Notes under the pieces: generated by a model
Seen by the model: only the letters and a program-made list of their open reading frames with translations
Told to the model about the DNA's origin: nothing
The model's database searches: none
Made by a program: the position numbers and the translations under genes
Source: Dactylis glomerata
Lineage: Eukaryota > Streptophyta > Magnoliopsida > Poales > Poaceae
Direction: 5' to 3'
Length of the DNA stretch: 64,000 bases
Assembly: GCA_007115705.1 (NCBI GenBank)
Contig: QXEO01000464.1
Location: 10,632,170 to 10,696,169 of the forward strand
In this document: positions 1 to 11,644 of the stretch, piece after piece
Position numbering within the stretch: the stretch's first letter is position 1
How the letters are laid out: every line of letters starts with the position of its first letter

Positions 1-227
1 AATAAGATGGGAGTATAAGATTGGCTTTGGATACCAAAGCAAATAAGTTTCTTTTGTAGAAATAAGTGTTTGACAAAATATTACTTTCTTAGCTAACGAC
101 CATTCTAACTAAGGTCTCTTAAGGTCATGATAGTCCTGATACCAAACTTGTGATATCAAAGGTATCATTTTCTAACGACCATGCTAACTAGGGTTTCCTA
201 GAGTCAGCCCTGGCTCTGATACCAACT
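1..227 (-). mobile_element. Element G internal leader (partial)
   Basis: Start of the internal region of a minus-strand LTR retrotransposon whose body lies left of the window. The PBS at 211-224 adjoins the LTR that begins at 228. The stretch contains an imperfect direct duplication (93-153 and 172-233, period about 79 bp) that includes a second, decayed PBS-like copy. No coding sequence is visible. Confidence 0.75.
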
Positions 228-233
228 TGTGAC
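93..233. repeat. 79-bp tandem duplication across PBS and LTR edge
   Basis: Two imperfect copies, each starting CTAACGACCAT and ending ACTTGTGA, lie side by side. The copy next to the LTR keeps the PBS. The outer copy keeps only a degraded version (CCTGATACCAAA). Confidence 0.7.
211..224 (-). other. Primer binding site of element G (initiator tRNA-Met type)
   Basis: On the minus strand this reads TGGTATCAGAGCCA, complementary to the 3' end of plant initiator tRNA-Met. It lies 3 bp from the LTR edge. This fixes the LTR at 228-4801 as the 5' LTR of a minus-strand element. Confidence 0.85.
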
Positions 234-3200
234 GACCTCGAATTTACATAACAAATTCGAAGTGCCCGTTATGCAATCCATCGCAATCCCAGAATCATTG
301 TTGCGATTTACATAACGTAGTTGATATCACGGTCATAGACATTAATAGTAAATAAAAGGGGGATTACATAGGTGGTCACACAGACCAAACCTTACAATAC
401 ATCAATATGCAGCGGAATCACACTTTGGGTCCATATTGTCAAGCTTCAACCACACAGGCAAAGCAGACAGTAGGAAACGAGCCTAATTCACAAAGTCGTC
501 AATGAGTCCTTCCTTCTTGATCTTGCTCCTTCAAGTCTGGCCAAGTTGATAGCCAGGGACACAGCCGTGAGTACATTGGATGCACTCGCAAACCATCTTA
601 TAAACAAAGTGATGAGAGAGATATGCAAGGTTGGTATGGTGGACTAAGCACTAAGTTTATTTGTAGAAATGCTAGTTTTGTTTCCCAAGAATGTTCATTA
701 GTAGAAAAGAGGTTTAGTTCTTTAAGTTCAATCTAAGGAGGAACTTCAAGTGTGTCAAGATCATGGTCAAGTCAAGTCAATTCAAATTCATGTCATTCAC
801 CAAGTTCATCATAAGTTGTTTTCATTATTGACAAAAGCCAGGCACAGCTTGCCAACCGTCCATGACCGAGGACTCGGCTATTCGAATAGTTTGAAAACCT
901 CTGCAGAGGGGTACACTTTACCCACAAGATTCGATACATCTGCCGGGAGAAATCCACGGTCCGTCATACAAAAGTATGCGGTTTTCAGATAATCAAACAA
1001 AACCTTTCACTTGCTCATCCTAGTATAGGATCCTTCCCTAGAGCCCGGGGTACGGAATTCCCGCTCCGGCGCCTCTAGTTCTGCCCATCCCGGGAACCGG
1101 GTTAGTGAATCCACTTGGTCAAGAAGTATCCGCCCATGGAGTCCTCCCATGAAGATTTAATACAAGACCTCCCATACTAAGATAAACAAGCTACGGATTA
1201 AGCCCCTTCCCATATAGGGGTAATGTGGTTGTACGGTATAATTGGCTCCCATAGTACATCACTCGTTGTCAATTTGAGAAATACATTGCATAGTCTTAGT
1301 CAAGATTATTTTCTTTCATAAAACCATCATGTAGGAGAAACCTCCAATTCAAGTTTCAAGTTCAAGTCACCAATTTTCAACTAGGGTTCCCCTTATAGAT
1401 GATCTCAATTTTATTAGCGACTAAGCGACTACATTGAGTGATGATACCACTAAATAGTTGGATAAACTCAGCTTGATGCTCTTGTTAAGCAAGATATCAA
1501 ACACCTCTATCATTCTACTCTAGCAATTCAATCATGCAATTTACTTAAAACAAGTAGAATGCAATAGTAAAACTAGGCATTTGGAGTATGATTCAAAAGA
1601 TGGCTTGCCTGGCTTGGCAAAGTCAAAATAGTCTTCATCTTCATCTTGGGTTGATTGATCTCCATCTTCATTTCTTGGTTAACTTCGGGATCCATTCTCC
1701 TTACTCTCTTTGTCGTCTAATCGTTGAAAAATAAATACATACAATCACCAAACATTTCACAAACCACACACATTCAACAATCAAGGATACTAGGGTAGGA
1801 AAAGTTATCTAAGAATGTGATGGAGAGTGGCTTCGATTTAATTGAATCCATATAGATGAGATTATTGCGTTCTTGATTTAAGTGAGGATTTAATTTACTT
1901 TGAATCATGAAATATCTCTTGCAAGTCCTTATTGACCATGGTCATAGACCACAAGTAGATATTCAAGATTATGGTTCAACCAAAGAGGCTTCATTGGATT
2001 TGGAGTATTTTTCTATTATGGAAGCCATTTCTAGTTTGCAAATATTTAGTGATCAAGTTTGAATCTACAAGTAGAGTTTATAGATCCTAGTTGAATGGGA
2101 TCAAAGGTTATAGATCAATATTTAGAAATGTGGTTGATTCGAATTGGTTTCATATCATTTCCATTTAATTTGAAATATGTGTGCAAGTTTGAGTTTCTAA
2201 TTACTACCATGTAGGATTAAATTTCCAAATACTTCCTACAAGTACACATGGACTAAGATCAATACCTGTAGATAGGTATTTGGAATTGTGGTGTAACAAT
2301 AAGGGTTCCATAAAAATTTTGATTATAGATTTGAGTTTAATAAAAATCTTATATGGCAAATGCCTATATTAACCATATAGGTAAATAGCATTTACTTTAA
2401 AAAGATTCAAAAAAAAAATGAGATCTAATGGTATAGGCAGATGGGTATCACTAATTGTGAATTTCTGAAGTTGGGTTTATATTTTTAGGAATTTTATTTG
2501 AATTGATATGGATTTTCTAAGTTGGAAAAGCTCCTGTTTTGTTATTTTTGCTGCAACTATTATGTAGATCTAATTGTGTTGAAACCACTTCTAAATGATA
2601 GCTCATGTTCTAAGGTTTCCAGAACATTTTCATTTGTTAAATTTGGGTTGGTAGAACTCCGGGAAAATTCAATTTAAGCAAGCATCTGAATGAGTTTCTC
2701 AAAAATCGGAATTCGAATAACCCTTTTTTTTAAATCCGGGCCGGACACACAGACCGAGCTGGGCCGGCCCACTAGGCTGCAGTTGGGCGGTTGAGCAGGG
2801 AAAAAAATAGGATCGGCCGACCTGCCAAGGGGGCCCACCGGTCAGAACTAAATCGAATCGGTACGTATCGAGGCTCTTCTTCCTGGGGACGAACGGAGCT
2901 CACCGGCGGTCAGTAGCGAAGAAGACGGCGACGCAGCTCGATGAGGAAGGCACGGGAGACGACGGCGAGTTGCAGTCCGGCGGAGGATCTCCTCCTCTTC
3001 CACCTCGTCCAGGCGGCAGCTTGAGGGAGCGGCTGGAACACCGGGAACGACACGACGTCCTGCAGCTCGGCCTGCTCCGGCGAGCTCAAACCTGCGAGCA
3101 ACTAGCGAGGAGATTATGTCTAGGAGGTTCCTGGTGATGGCGGGGTCCTTTTCAGGGACGAATGGAGGCTTTTTATAGTCGGGAGAGGGAGCACGAGGCG

Positions 3201-4801
3201 AGGGGATCTGCGGAGAGAGCGCGGCCGGTGTCGGCTAACGAAGGGACACGGCGGTCGGGGCTTTCGGTGGAGGGCTGCGGTGTGCGGTGGGGTGCTGCTG
3301 GCGCAATTGCAGGCTGCGGGGTGGTCTGGTGCAGAGGGTGCAAGTGATGGCTGTGGGGAGGGGTCCGGGGTGTTCTTCTCCTTTTCATTCCCTGTCTCAC
3401 GGCTTGGGTCGGGGCTGGGGAGGCTGGGGCTCAACCAAGAGATGTCCACACGCATGGCTACAGGGCCTGGGACGAACGGAAACAGTGTTGGTCACAGTAG
3501 AACCGATTTTCTAGATTTTTGCCCACCACGTGTTCGATGAAATGCCCGCAAGAAATCAAATTTCAAATTTTTGAAAACGGCCACCGTGGGTCTTCATCAT
3601 ATTGGACAAGGGTTCCAGGGATATTTTTGTTTCGAAGAAATAACAAGTTTTGCAAAAATTTATATTTCAAACTTGGGCATTGTCACTGTTTCAGATTCAA
3701 AGTTTGGCTGATGATTGCGTGGGTTTCTAGTTTGAGTTTTTGCTGGAAACTTCCTGGTTGAGTTAGTATGTGATGTGGTCAAGCTCAACTAACTGACCAC
3801 ACCTTTGCTTGAGTTACAGATTTCTTATTCTAAGTGTCCAAAGTAGGGTAGTGGTTAACTTTTTCTAGATCATCCTTTCTTCTCTTTTTCTTTATTTCTT
3901 TTGCTTCTGGTTCTTTTGATCTTTGTGGTTCTTCTCTAATGCTTCCATTGATTAAGTTTGAATTAACTAAACATTGCCCAACCAATTATTACACACATAA
4001 AATCATAGAACACATGTAGTTAAAATACTGTGCAAGCATGCAATAATAGATAGAAAATTTTATCTTGGTCCAAAGGTGTTGGTTTTCTTGGAGATGACAT
4101 GGAGTTGGAATGACCTCTTGTTTGAATTCAAACTTGGGTAGAAATTTAAATAGGTTTCCAAGTAGTTTTTGGTTTCAAACTTCGCAAGCTTTGATTGAAT
4201 ATAACTTGTTCTTATCTGTGGTGGAGAGATGCATGATGGTATAGTTCAAAAATTGCTTAATATAGGTTTGGCAATTGACACAAATGGGTTTAGCATGTAA
4301 GCATGCACAAAATTTTATAGTTAGAAAACTATTTCAATTTAACAAAAATGTTTTACAGGTATAATTATTTGTTTTCCGAAAACATGGCTAAAGAAAACAT
4401 TTGGGAGTTTTTTTCAAAGTTTTGAAAATAAGTTTTCGAAAGGTTGATTCCAACATTTTTTTGGAAATGTCAACTTGAGAAATGAGAAATAGTAATTTTT
4501 GAAATGGGATATTTTTATTCTCCTCTTTTTAAAACAAAGATAGGTTTCTTGAAAATAAAGGTTTTACCTCTATTCCAAATATTTCCTTTCTAAACGATTA
4601 AAAATTTGGGCTCAAAGGATTGGTTTTAAAACCTTTCTCATACTCTTTTTATTTGAAGCATGGGAGCAAATGCTCAAATTCACAAGTTTTGAAAGACAAT
4701 AAATTAATCTTGTATTTAAAATAAAAGTTTTTGTTGTCTCCAAAATTTGGTATTTTAATAAATCCATTTATTTCTATTTCCCAAAAATTTGGGTTGTTAC
4801 A
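228..4801 (-). mobile_element. Large 4.6-kb LTR of element G (Sukkula/Sumana-like)
   Basis: On the minus strand the LTR starts TGTAACAACCC and ends GGTCGTCACA, giving TG...CA ends with a short inverted repeat, and is followed by an initiator tRNA-Met PBS. At 4.57 kb it is far longer than a typical LTR and recalls the Triticeae large-LTR families Sukkula and Sumana; that name is from memory. It is AT-rich except for a GC-rich block at about 2750-3490 that carries a TATA box. Small ORFs inside it (for example 2910-3540 on both strands) look like chance ORFs in GC-rich sequence. Its right edge lies inside LTR R, so GAGGC at 4802-4806 should recur as the TSD beyond the left window edge. Confidence 0.75.
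3168..3178 (-). promoter_or_regulatory. TATA box in LTR of element G
   Basis: CTATAAAAAGC on the minus strand, in the GC-rich block in the middle of the 4.6-kb LTR. It is the best candidate core promoter for element G, which is transcribed toward lower coordinates. Confidence 0.55.
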
Positions 4802-5894
4802 GAGGCCCCCCTGGTGGCCCTCTGACACCGCCTCTCCGCCTATTTAAAGCCTTCCAAAGTCCAAACCCTAAACCGATCGGCGTTTTTCCCAGAACAGTTC
4901 CGCAGCGCCGCCGCCGTCGAAGACAAATTTCAGGGGACAGAAGTCTCTGTTCCGGCACCCTGCCGGGATGGGGAAGTGCCCCCGGAGCCATCTCCATCGG
5001 TCTCCATCACTGTCTCCGCCATCTCCATCGACCTCACCGCCATCTCCATCAACCTTGCTACCTCCGATGATGAGGAGGGAGTAGTTCTCCCCCAGGGCTG
5101 AGGGCTCTACCGGTAGCTATGTGGTTCACCTCTCTCTCCCATGATGTGATCGTGAGCTTTGTATCTAGTTGAATTGTTAGATGTTACTATTCAGATATTA
5201 TGCTACTCCTATGCTTTATTATTGTACTCTCCGGAGATACCTCGTATCATGGTGTAAAGGTGACTAGTGTGTGCATCATGTGTATCTTTTTGGTTAATGT
5301 CTCTATGAAATGTTGGTGTTTGTTGGAACCATCTAGTGCGTTCACGGTGATAGTGTGGGACAATCTAGTTTGGGTACATATGGACTTTGAGGAGTGCTTC
5401 GTAGCCCTACGCATGATTAGTGTTCGTTTTCCATTGGAGAATTGTTTTGAGTTGCATATTGATGATAGTGTCTATTGGTTCAATTATGTTATATTTGTTG
5501 AGAGTGTGTCCACTAGTGAAAGTATGATCCCTAGGCCTTGTTTCCAAGCTTTGCACACCGTTTACATTCAGTTTTGTTACATGTTTGCTTGCAGCAATAT
5601 TTATTTCAGATTACAGTTACTACTCATAATCATCACTAGTACTTGTATTTCACTATCTCTTCACCGAACTAGTGCACCTATACATCTGACAAGTGTATTG
5701 GGTGTGTTGGGGACACAAGAGACTTTCTATATCGTAATTGCAGGGTTGCTTGAGAGGGATAGCTTTGACCTCTTCCTCCCTGAGTTCGATAAACCTTGGG
5801 TGATCCACTTAAGGGAAACTTGCTGTTGTTCTACAAACCTCTGCACTTGGAGGCCCAACACTGTCTACAAGAACAGACGCGTGCGTAGACATCA
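4802..5894 (+). mobile_element. Truncated gypsy LTR R (TGATACGTC group), right part
   Basis: The sequence has the layout of a Pooideae gypsy LTR: TATA region, 5' untranslated part with the phrase CACCCTGCCGGGATG, then a long tail ending in GTAGACATCA. Its left part was separated by insertion of G. No tRNA-Asp PBS follows the TCA end, so this is a 3' LTR or a solo LTR. A 243-residue open frame at 5200-5931 runs through it but matches no retroelement protein and is treated as chance. The LTR lies in the first intron of the B3-like gene. Confidence 0.75.
4840..4849 (+). promoter_or_regulatory. TATA-like box of LTR R
   Basis: CTATTTAAAG in the expected place upstream of the GC-rich 5' untranslated part of the LTR. 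It shows that the LTR reads on the plus strand. Confidence 0.5.
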
Positions 5895-6065
5895 GTCAGC
5901 TGCTCGCAGATACACCTTAGCGGGATCCTAGCCGTCAAGATAGTCCGCAAACTTTTGTGGGAGTGCCTACAAAGAGATCGAGCACCAATCGTTTGAAATT
6001 AAAGGTTTTTTAGAACATGCACATAATTAATCACATGCATCATATATGTGGGAACGCGTACGTAC
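5895..6065 (-). other. Start of intron 1 of the B3-like gene
   Basis: 171 bp between the end of LTR R and the exon edge at 6066. On the minus strand it opens with GTACGTACG, a strong plant 5' splice site. The rest of the intron and the downstream exons are not in the window; LTR R and G separate them from exon 1 if they still exist. Confidence 0.45.
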
Positions 6066-6236
6066 CTTCTTGGCCAAAGGGTCTTCATAGATGACGATGA
6101 AGAACTCCTCTATGATCAATGACAGTGTTGACGGTGGTGGTGGCAATGATGATGATCCACCACCCCGGCCGCCCCTTCCCCTTCCCCTTCCCCTTCCCCT
6201 TCTCCTTTCGGTCGGCATCTGAGACATGGAAGCCAT
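6066..6236 (-). CDS. First exon of a B3-domain-like gene (partial, TE-disrupted)
   Basis: 57 codons from the ATG at 6236 to a GTACGT splice donor directly after 6066, ending in phase 0. The exon encodes an Arg-Gly-rich N-terminus (about residues 11-27, in part from a CCCCTT hexamer run), a Ser/Pro linker, and a hydrophobic stretch EFFIVIYEDPLAKK. The last part resembles the first strand of plant B3 DNA-binding domains, in which a 'kLPDxF' motif would follow in exon 2. That resemblance is from memory of grass B3-like proteins and is not proven. A TATA box lies 77 bp upstream. Downstream exons are missing from the window because LTR R and element G occupy the intron. The gene is therefore probably inactive or truncated. 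An alternative is a transposon-carried gene fragment. Confidence 0.45.
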
Positions 6237-6312
6237 GGCAATGGATCAAGTGTATGTGAACGAAGAAGAGAGAGGCAGAACCTATTGACATGAGGGATGG
6301 CTGTTGTGGGGG

Positions 6313-6320
6313 TTTATAAG
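6313..6320 (-). promoter_or_regulatory. TATA box of the B3-like gene
   Basis: CTTATAAA on the minus strand, 77 bp upstream of the ATG at 6236. This spacing is reasonable for a plant core promoter plus a short 5' UTR. The promoter upstream of 6409 is cut off by element E and resumes at 40466. Confidence 0.55.
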
Positions 6321-6404
6321 GGAGAGATGACCGTTGTGGGGTTTACACCAAAAATTAAGGTAGAGATGACCGTTGTGGGGTTTACAAAATAAATTAAGGA
6401 GGAG

Positions 6405-6409
6405 ATGAC
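6405..6409. repeat. Target-site duplication of element E, left copy
   Basis: ATGAC directly before the 5' LTR; the same 5 bp follow the 3' LTR at 40461-40465. Confidence 0.95.
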
Positions 6410-7032
6410 TGATACGTCCAAAATGTATCCACTTTCCCGAACACTTTTGCTGTTGTTTCTCCTCTAATTTGTGTGTTTTGAATACAACTAACACGGACTA
6501 ACGTTGTTTTCAGCAGAATTGCTCTGGTGTATCGTTTTTGTGCAGAAATCCAACTTTTAGTTAAAATTCGGGAAAAATTGGCAAAAATCCTATTTCACCA
6601 GAAGACCCACGGAGCCAGAAGACGAACCGGAGGGGAGGCACGAGGCCTTCACACACACAGGGGGCGCGACCCAGCCCTGGCCGCACCCACCTGTTGTGAG
6701 GGCGGCTCGGCCGTCTCCTCGACCCCTCCTTCCGCCTACATATACCCTCTGACTTGAAAATATCGGGGCTACGACGTTTTTTCCAGAAAGACTTCCGCTA
6801 CGCCGCCACCATCAGAAACCACAATTCAGAACCAAAAACTCCGTTCTGGCACCCTGCCAGGACGGGGATTTGGAGGAGATGTTCATCACCATCATCACCG
6901 ACGTCCCTCCATCGACCATCCATGACTCCCCCATCCATGTGTGAGTAATTCCCCCGCTGTAGGTGAGGGTACGGTAGGGATTCGATGAGATCATTCATGT
7001 AATTTGATATGAGATTGTTAGGGCATGGTGCC
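6410..7032 (+). mobile_element. Element E 5' LTR, left part
   Basis: Starts TGATACGTCC and aligns with 39061-39683 of the 3' LTR. It is interrupted after 7032 by element A and resumes at 14112. A TATA-like CATATACC lies at 6739-6746. By-eye divergence from the 3' LTR is a few percent, highest in the first 230 bp. Confidence 0.92.
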
Positions 7033-8712
7033 TGCTGCGTGTGGTGGTGTGTAGTTGACATGGGAGCAGACTGTCCTTGTGCGTGGTGAATAACCAGCCC
7101 GTTGGGAACCCCAAGAGGAAGGTATGATGAATATAGCGGCGAGTTTTCCCTCAGTTAAGATACCAAGGTTTATCGATCAGGAGAGGAGAGACAATGACGA
7201 CTGAAGGTGATGCGGACTGGCTTAGTAACACTCCAACAAGGGCGCCGTTAACGATACTTGTTGACTCGTCTTCGGCCAGCAGCAACGCGGAACCTGCACA
7301 CAACACAAACAAATACTTTGTTCCCAACTTGCGATGAGGTTGTCAATCTCACCGGTTTGCTTGAAACAAAGGTTATGAGCGTATCGAGTGGAAAACAATA
7401 TAGTATGCGAGTAAAGTAAACAGTACGAGTAAAGTAAACAGGTGATAACAATATGATGGAAATAGGACCGGGGTCCACAGTTCACTAGTGGTGTCTCTCC
7501 ATAGATAAAATAACACATGCTGGGTAAACAAATTACAGTTGGGCAATTGATAGAATAAAGATAACGTGATATGTCAAGAAGATCACTATGAGATTTACTC
7601 TGGGCATTACAACAAAATACATAGACCGCCATCCAACTGCATCTATGACTAATAATCCACTCCCTGGGATATCAATGCGAACACCCTAGAAGTATTAAGT
7701 TGCGAACAACAGATAATTGCATTAAGCAAAGTGTGTAATGTAAACAAAGCATATGCCCTTGAGCATATGAATGTTGTTTTCTCCCTAGTAGCAACAGCAC
7801 ATCTACCACCTTAGAGGTTTCTGTCACTCCCCCAGGTGAAATAGAGGCATGAACCCACTATCGAGCATAAATACCCCCTCTTGGAGTCACTAGCAACTAC
7901 TCGGCCAAGATAGCTACTAACAACGGAGAGCATGCAAGATCATAAACAACATAGAGATAACAAAAGATATAATTCAGTACAACAACTTAATCATAAACAC
8001 CAATATTCATCGGATCCCAACAAACCAAACATGTAGAATTACATAACAGTGATCTCAATCATGTATGGCAGCTCATGAGATCTAAACATGAAGCACATGG
8101 TGGAGGAGACAACCATCTAGCTACTGCTATGGACCCATAGTCCAAGGTAGACTACTCACTCATCGCTCCGGAGGCAAGCATGGCGATGAAGAAGACCTCC
8201 GGTGGCGATTCCCCTCTCCGGCAGGGTGCCGGGAAGAGCTTCTGGACCCTCCCGATCTTCGGGTCGACGGCGGCGGCGGATCGCGATGTGTTCTGGAAAA
8301 CTGATCGGGTACTTAGGTTTTTCTCATCGGGGGGTATTTATAGGCGAAGGGGCGTCGTCAGAGGAGGGGCCAGGCGCCCTCACACGGGGGTGGCATGGGC
8401 CAGGGGCTGGCCGCGCTGCCCCTGTGTGTGGGCCCCTGGTGCCTCTCCTCCTACTCCTCTTCGGATCTCTGGAAGCTTCTGGGTAAAATAAGACTTCAGG
8501 AACTTGTTTCGTCCAATTCCGAGAATATTTCCTGTGTATCACTCTGAAACACAAAAACAGCAGAAAACAGGAAACCGGCACTGTGGCACTTCGTTAATAG
8601 GTTAGTTCCGGAAAATGCATAAAAATGCCACTAAGTGTAACGAAACAATAGTCAAATGGTGTAAAAACAAGCATGGAGCATAAAAAATTATAGATACGTT
8701 TGAGACATATCA
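7033..8712 (-). mobile_element. Element A 3' LTR
   Basis: Minus-strand start TGATATGTCTC (one change in the TGATACGTC head), end ACGCAGCA, 1,680 bp, same length as its partner. A TATA box (CCTATAAATA, minus) lies at 8335-8344. Open frames at 7222-7632 and 8180-8491 belong to the LTR and recur in B and C only in broken form. Confidence 0.93.
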
Positions 8713-8727
8713 AGCATCCCAAAGCTT
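8713..8727 (-). other. Element A polypurine tract
   Basis: Minus-strand AAGCTTTGGGATGCT touching the 3' LTR. B and C have AAGCTTGGGGATGCT in the same place. It would prime plus-strand DNA synthesis. Confidence 0.75.
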
Positions 8728-11644
8728 AACTCCTGCTCGTCCTCGAGTAGGTAAGTGATAACAAAAGAATAATTTTTGAGGTGAGATGCACCTACACAAT
8801 CTTGATCATATATGTAAGCATTGGTGAGCTGGGATCATAAGAACTTAAAACATGGTCATGAAGATATAATCATGACAATAAGAACTTAGCAACCATGTTG
8901 TAAACATGCAAATGAACACAAACAAAAGATCATGAAAATGAAACAATGAAAGTCAAACGTGTGTTCAAATCATAAGGAAAAACATACAAATGGTTTTCAG
9001 CTTGTCCTTCAAAGTGAGCAAAACATAAATGCATAGGACACCTTCAAGTTTAAGAGGGCGACTAGATACAAATAATTTAAGAACAAGTGAAACCAACAAT
9101 ATGAATCAATCAATAAACTTTGGGACAATGCATATCACACTAAGAATGACAACTATGCTCTCTTAATGGTGCATAAAGAAAGAAGGTGGTGACTCAACAT
9201 AAAAGTAAAAGAAAGGCCCTTCGCAGAGGGAAGCAGTGATTGCAAGTTTTATAACCTTCAAAAATTATGGTACTTACCGGCTTTGAGCTCTCATTGCCCC
9301 CATCATAAGCATCTTGAATGGTTATAGTTAATGCGAGAACAATTATGATGCATATGCTTGACAAATCATAAGTTGAAAACCTCGTGCCCCATGAATACGA
9401 GTACCCAAACCTCATGCTACTTTACTTAGAGTCCCAAGCAAGGCTCTTGTCATTGTAAGTATATGCATATCATTGAGAACCGCCAATGGGGTACCTCCGT
9501 GCCCGATGACATGGAACAAGCCCACACCAAAATGACAGGACAAGCAGACAATGAACACCTCGACATCTCTTTTATTTGCCTTTTGTTTAGCTTTTTATTA
9601 TGAGATGCGTCGTCGAATGTTCACCATGGGTATGCTGCAAATTTCCACCATGAATTATGCATGGCTTAGATTGGCGGCCCGGCGTTTCCCTAACACATAT
9701 ACAAACTCCATGATCCCCACAAGATTCCCAATTCATTTCACACCGCGGGCATCCATAAACAAAAGATCACGATATCAACTCAAATAAGAAGTGCAATGTT
9801 GAAAGCTTGCCCATGACAGCATGGCTGGGCTAGAATCCAACTTACAACTTGCAAGCATAACAACTCAACATAAGAGACCACAATATCACATTTTAAGAAC
9901 AGGAAAAAGTAAAGTGTGCCTTCCGGTTCGTGAGAGCTTTACTGACCGAATTTCGCATAACACTGGTAAGAGTTTAATTTGAAGAGAAAATAAAAGCAAG
10001 TCAAATTTACTTGGAATAGCAAATTGCTAGTAGGTATGTATGGTGGACACTTTGGAAAAATTTGGCTTTTAGGAGTTGGATGCACGAGTAGAGCTCATAC
10101 TCAGTACAAGGTGAGGGCTAGCAAAAGACTGGGAGCGACCAACTAAGAGAGCAATAATGGCCATAATCATGCAAAGCGACAAAGCGACATTAAAAGAAGC
10201 GTACGATGGCATCAAAAGTCAAAAACTAAATGATCATGAAGGCTATTGGCGACTTTGTGAGAGTCTAACATGTGTGAGCATGCGCCAAGTCGACCCAAAT
10301 AAAGCATCAAGGAGAAAACCAAAATAATGCTTCCATACAATAAAAACAACGCATGATTTTTTCAAAGGCTCATTAAGCAATCTCAGTTATTTGAGACAAG
10401 TCATGCTACAGCAAAACCACTAAGCATACTACCAAAAAGACATCAAGCATGACAAGAAAAAGCCTAAGCCGCAGTCTACACAAGCTCCTTCTTGTACCAC
10501 TATTTTGCACAAAGCTTTTTCTCTTTTCCAACACCATTTGAAATTTTTAAAGACACCTCTTTTGATGAAAACCAATAAAGATCAGAGGCAAAAATACACC
10601 TTGATGAAAAGATATGACAAGGTCTGAACGCAAATCAAGGTGAAAACAAAAACCAAAAGGAAGAGCAGAAAAAGAAGAACGCATCGATGAACGATAAAAG
10701 TGAAAAACTGAGCGTTCTTTGCAAATGAAAACAAGCAACTTCTCCAAAAGAAATTTGTTGGGGTCCAACCATTTATTGCAGCAAAAAAAAAACTAAACAA
10801 ACTAAGAAAACTAAAACAACTGACGCTCCAAGAAAAACACATAGTGCATGAAGCAATAAAAATATAGTGTTTTGAAAGGTGACCTGATTTTTGCCGATGA
10901 AGAAGGGGTGCCTCGGGGGCATCCCCAAGCTTTGACGCTTGTACTTCTTGGATATTTCTTGGGGTGATGCATGGGCATCCCCAAGCTTGAGCTTTTGTCC
11001 ATTCTTCAACTCATCTCATCATTCTCCAATCCCTACACTTGAAAACTTCCTTCATACAAAACTAAACACAAATCTATTAGCAACATTAGTGCAAGCATAA
11101 CATATAATCAATCCTCTATTTGCTTCAGGTTTCAACTCAAAACCACCACATATATAGCATATACTACTGTAGCAACCTCCCCAAAAGTTCCATGATCAAA
11201 AGAACTCAAAAGAAAGCGATAAAGTGACAAACACAAATATTGGCAGAAATCTGTCAAAACTGAACAGCTGACAAAGGTCGAATTTTTGAGGGATTTTCTG
11301 TTGCTCAAATCAAAAAGTGTTCAACTAAGAAAAGCTTGGATATAACCTGGGGCATATGCACAAGAAATCGCAGGTCCAAAAGATAAACAGAGAATTTTCA
11401 CGAATTTTTACGGTGCAGCACCGAAAACAGTTTCAGGACAGCAACATCCCCAAATCTTTACCTCACTCAAATTAGAGGCTTCTCTTGGCACAAAAATGAA
11501 ATAAACAAGATAAGGAGCAGTCATTACAGTAGTAATGACTTCCAAGACTCAAATAAAAGAAAAAGTACTGAAAAGAAAACATTGGGTTATCTCCCAAAAG
11601 TGCTTTTCTTTAACGCCTTTGAGCTAGGCGCAGGAAATTGCGAA
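8728..11644 (-). mobile_element. Element A long untranslated 3' region
   Basis: About 2.9 kb without a supported gene. It is collinear with 33244-36168 (B) and 56649-59580 (C), and parts match E (for example near 28800 and 31260). It contains two further purine-tract copies at 10919-10932 and 10975-10988. Open frames at 10547-11009 are not kept in C, so they are not called. Confidence 0.8.

Larger units (their letters stand above)
6293..6409. repeat. Short direct repeats GAGATGACCGTTGTGGGG
   Basis: Imperfect copies of GAGATGACCGTTGTGGGG plus a tail start near 6293 (diverged), 6332 and 6364, and a last copy starting near 6402 is split by element E; its remainder resumes at 40461. They form a small tandem array of about 32-38 bp period upstream of the B3-like gene's TATA box. 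Confidence 0.6.

Noticed and set aside
750..992. 80-residue plus-strand ORF
   Set aside because: Inside the large LTR of G, opposite its direction of transcription; no motif.
5200..5931. 243-residue plus-strand open frame
   Set aside because: Lies in LTR R, runs past its end, and shows no retroelement or gene-like motif; LTRs of this type often have chance frames.
7222..7632. 136-residue minus-strand frame also present at 12621-13031
   Set aside because: Part of the LTR of element A; its persistence reflects two young LTR copies. Versions in B and C are broken.
10547..11009. Frames starting MKNGQKLKLGDAH, shared with B at 35231-35533
   Set aside because: Overlap the internal purine tracts, and the frame is lost in C; conservation fits the noncoding function of the region.
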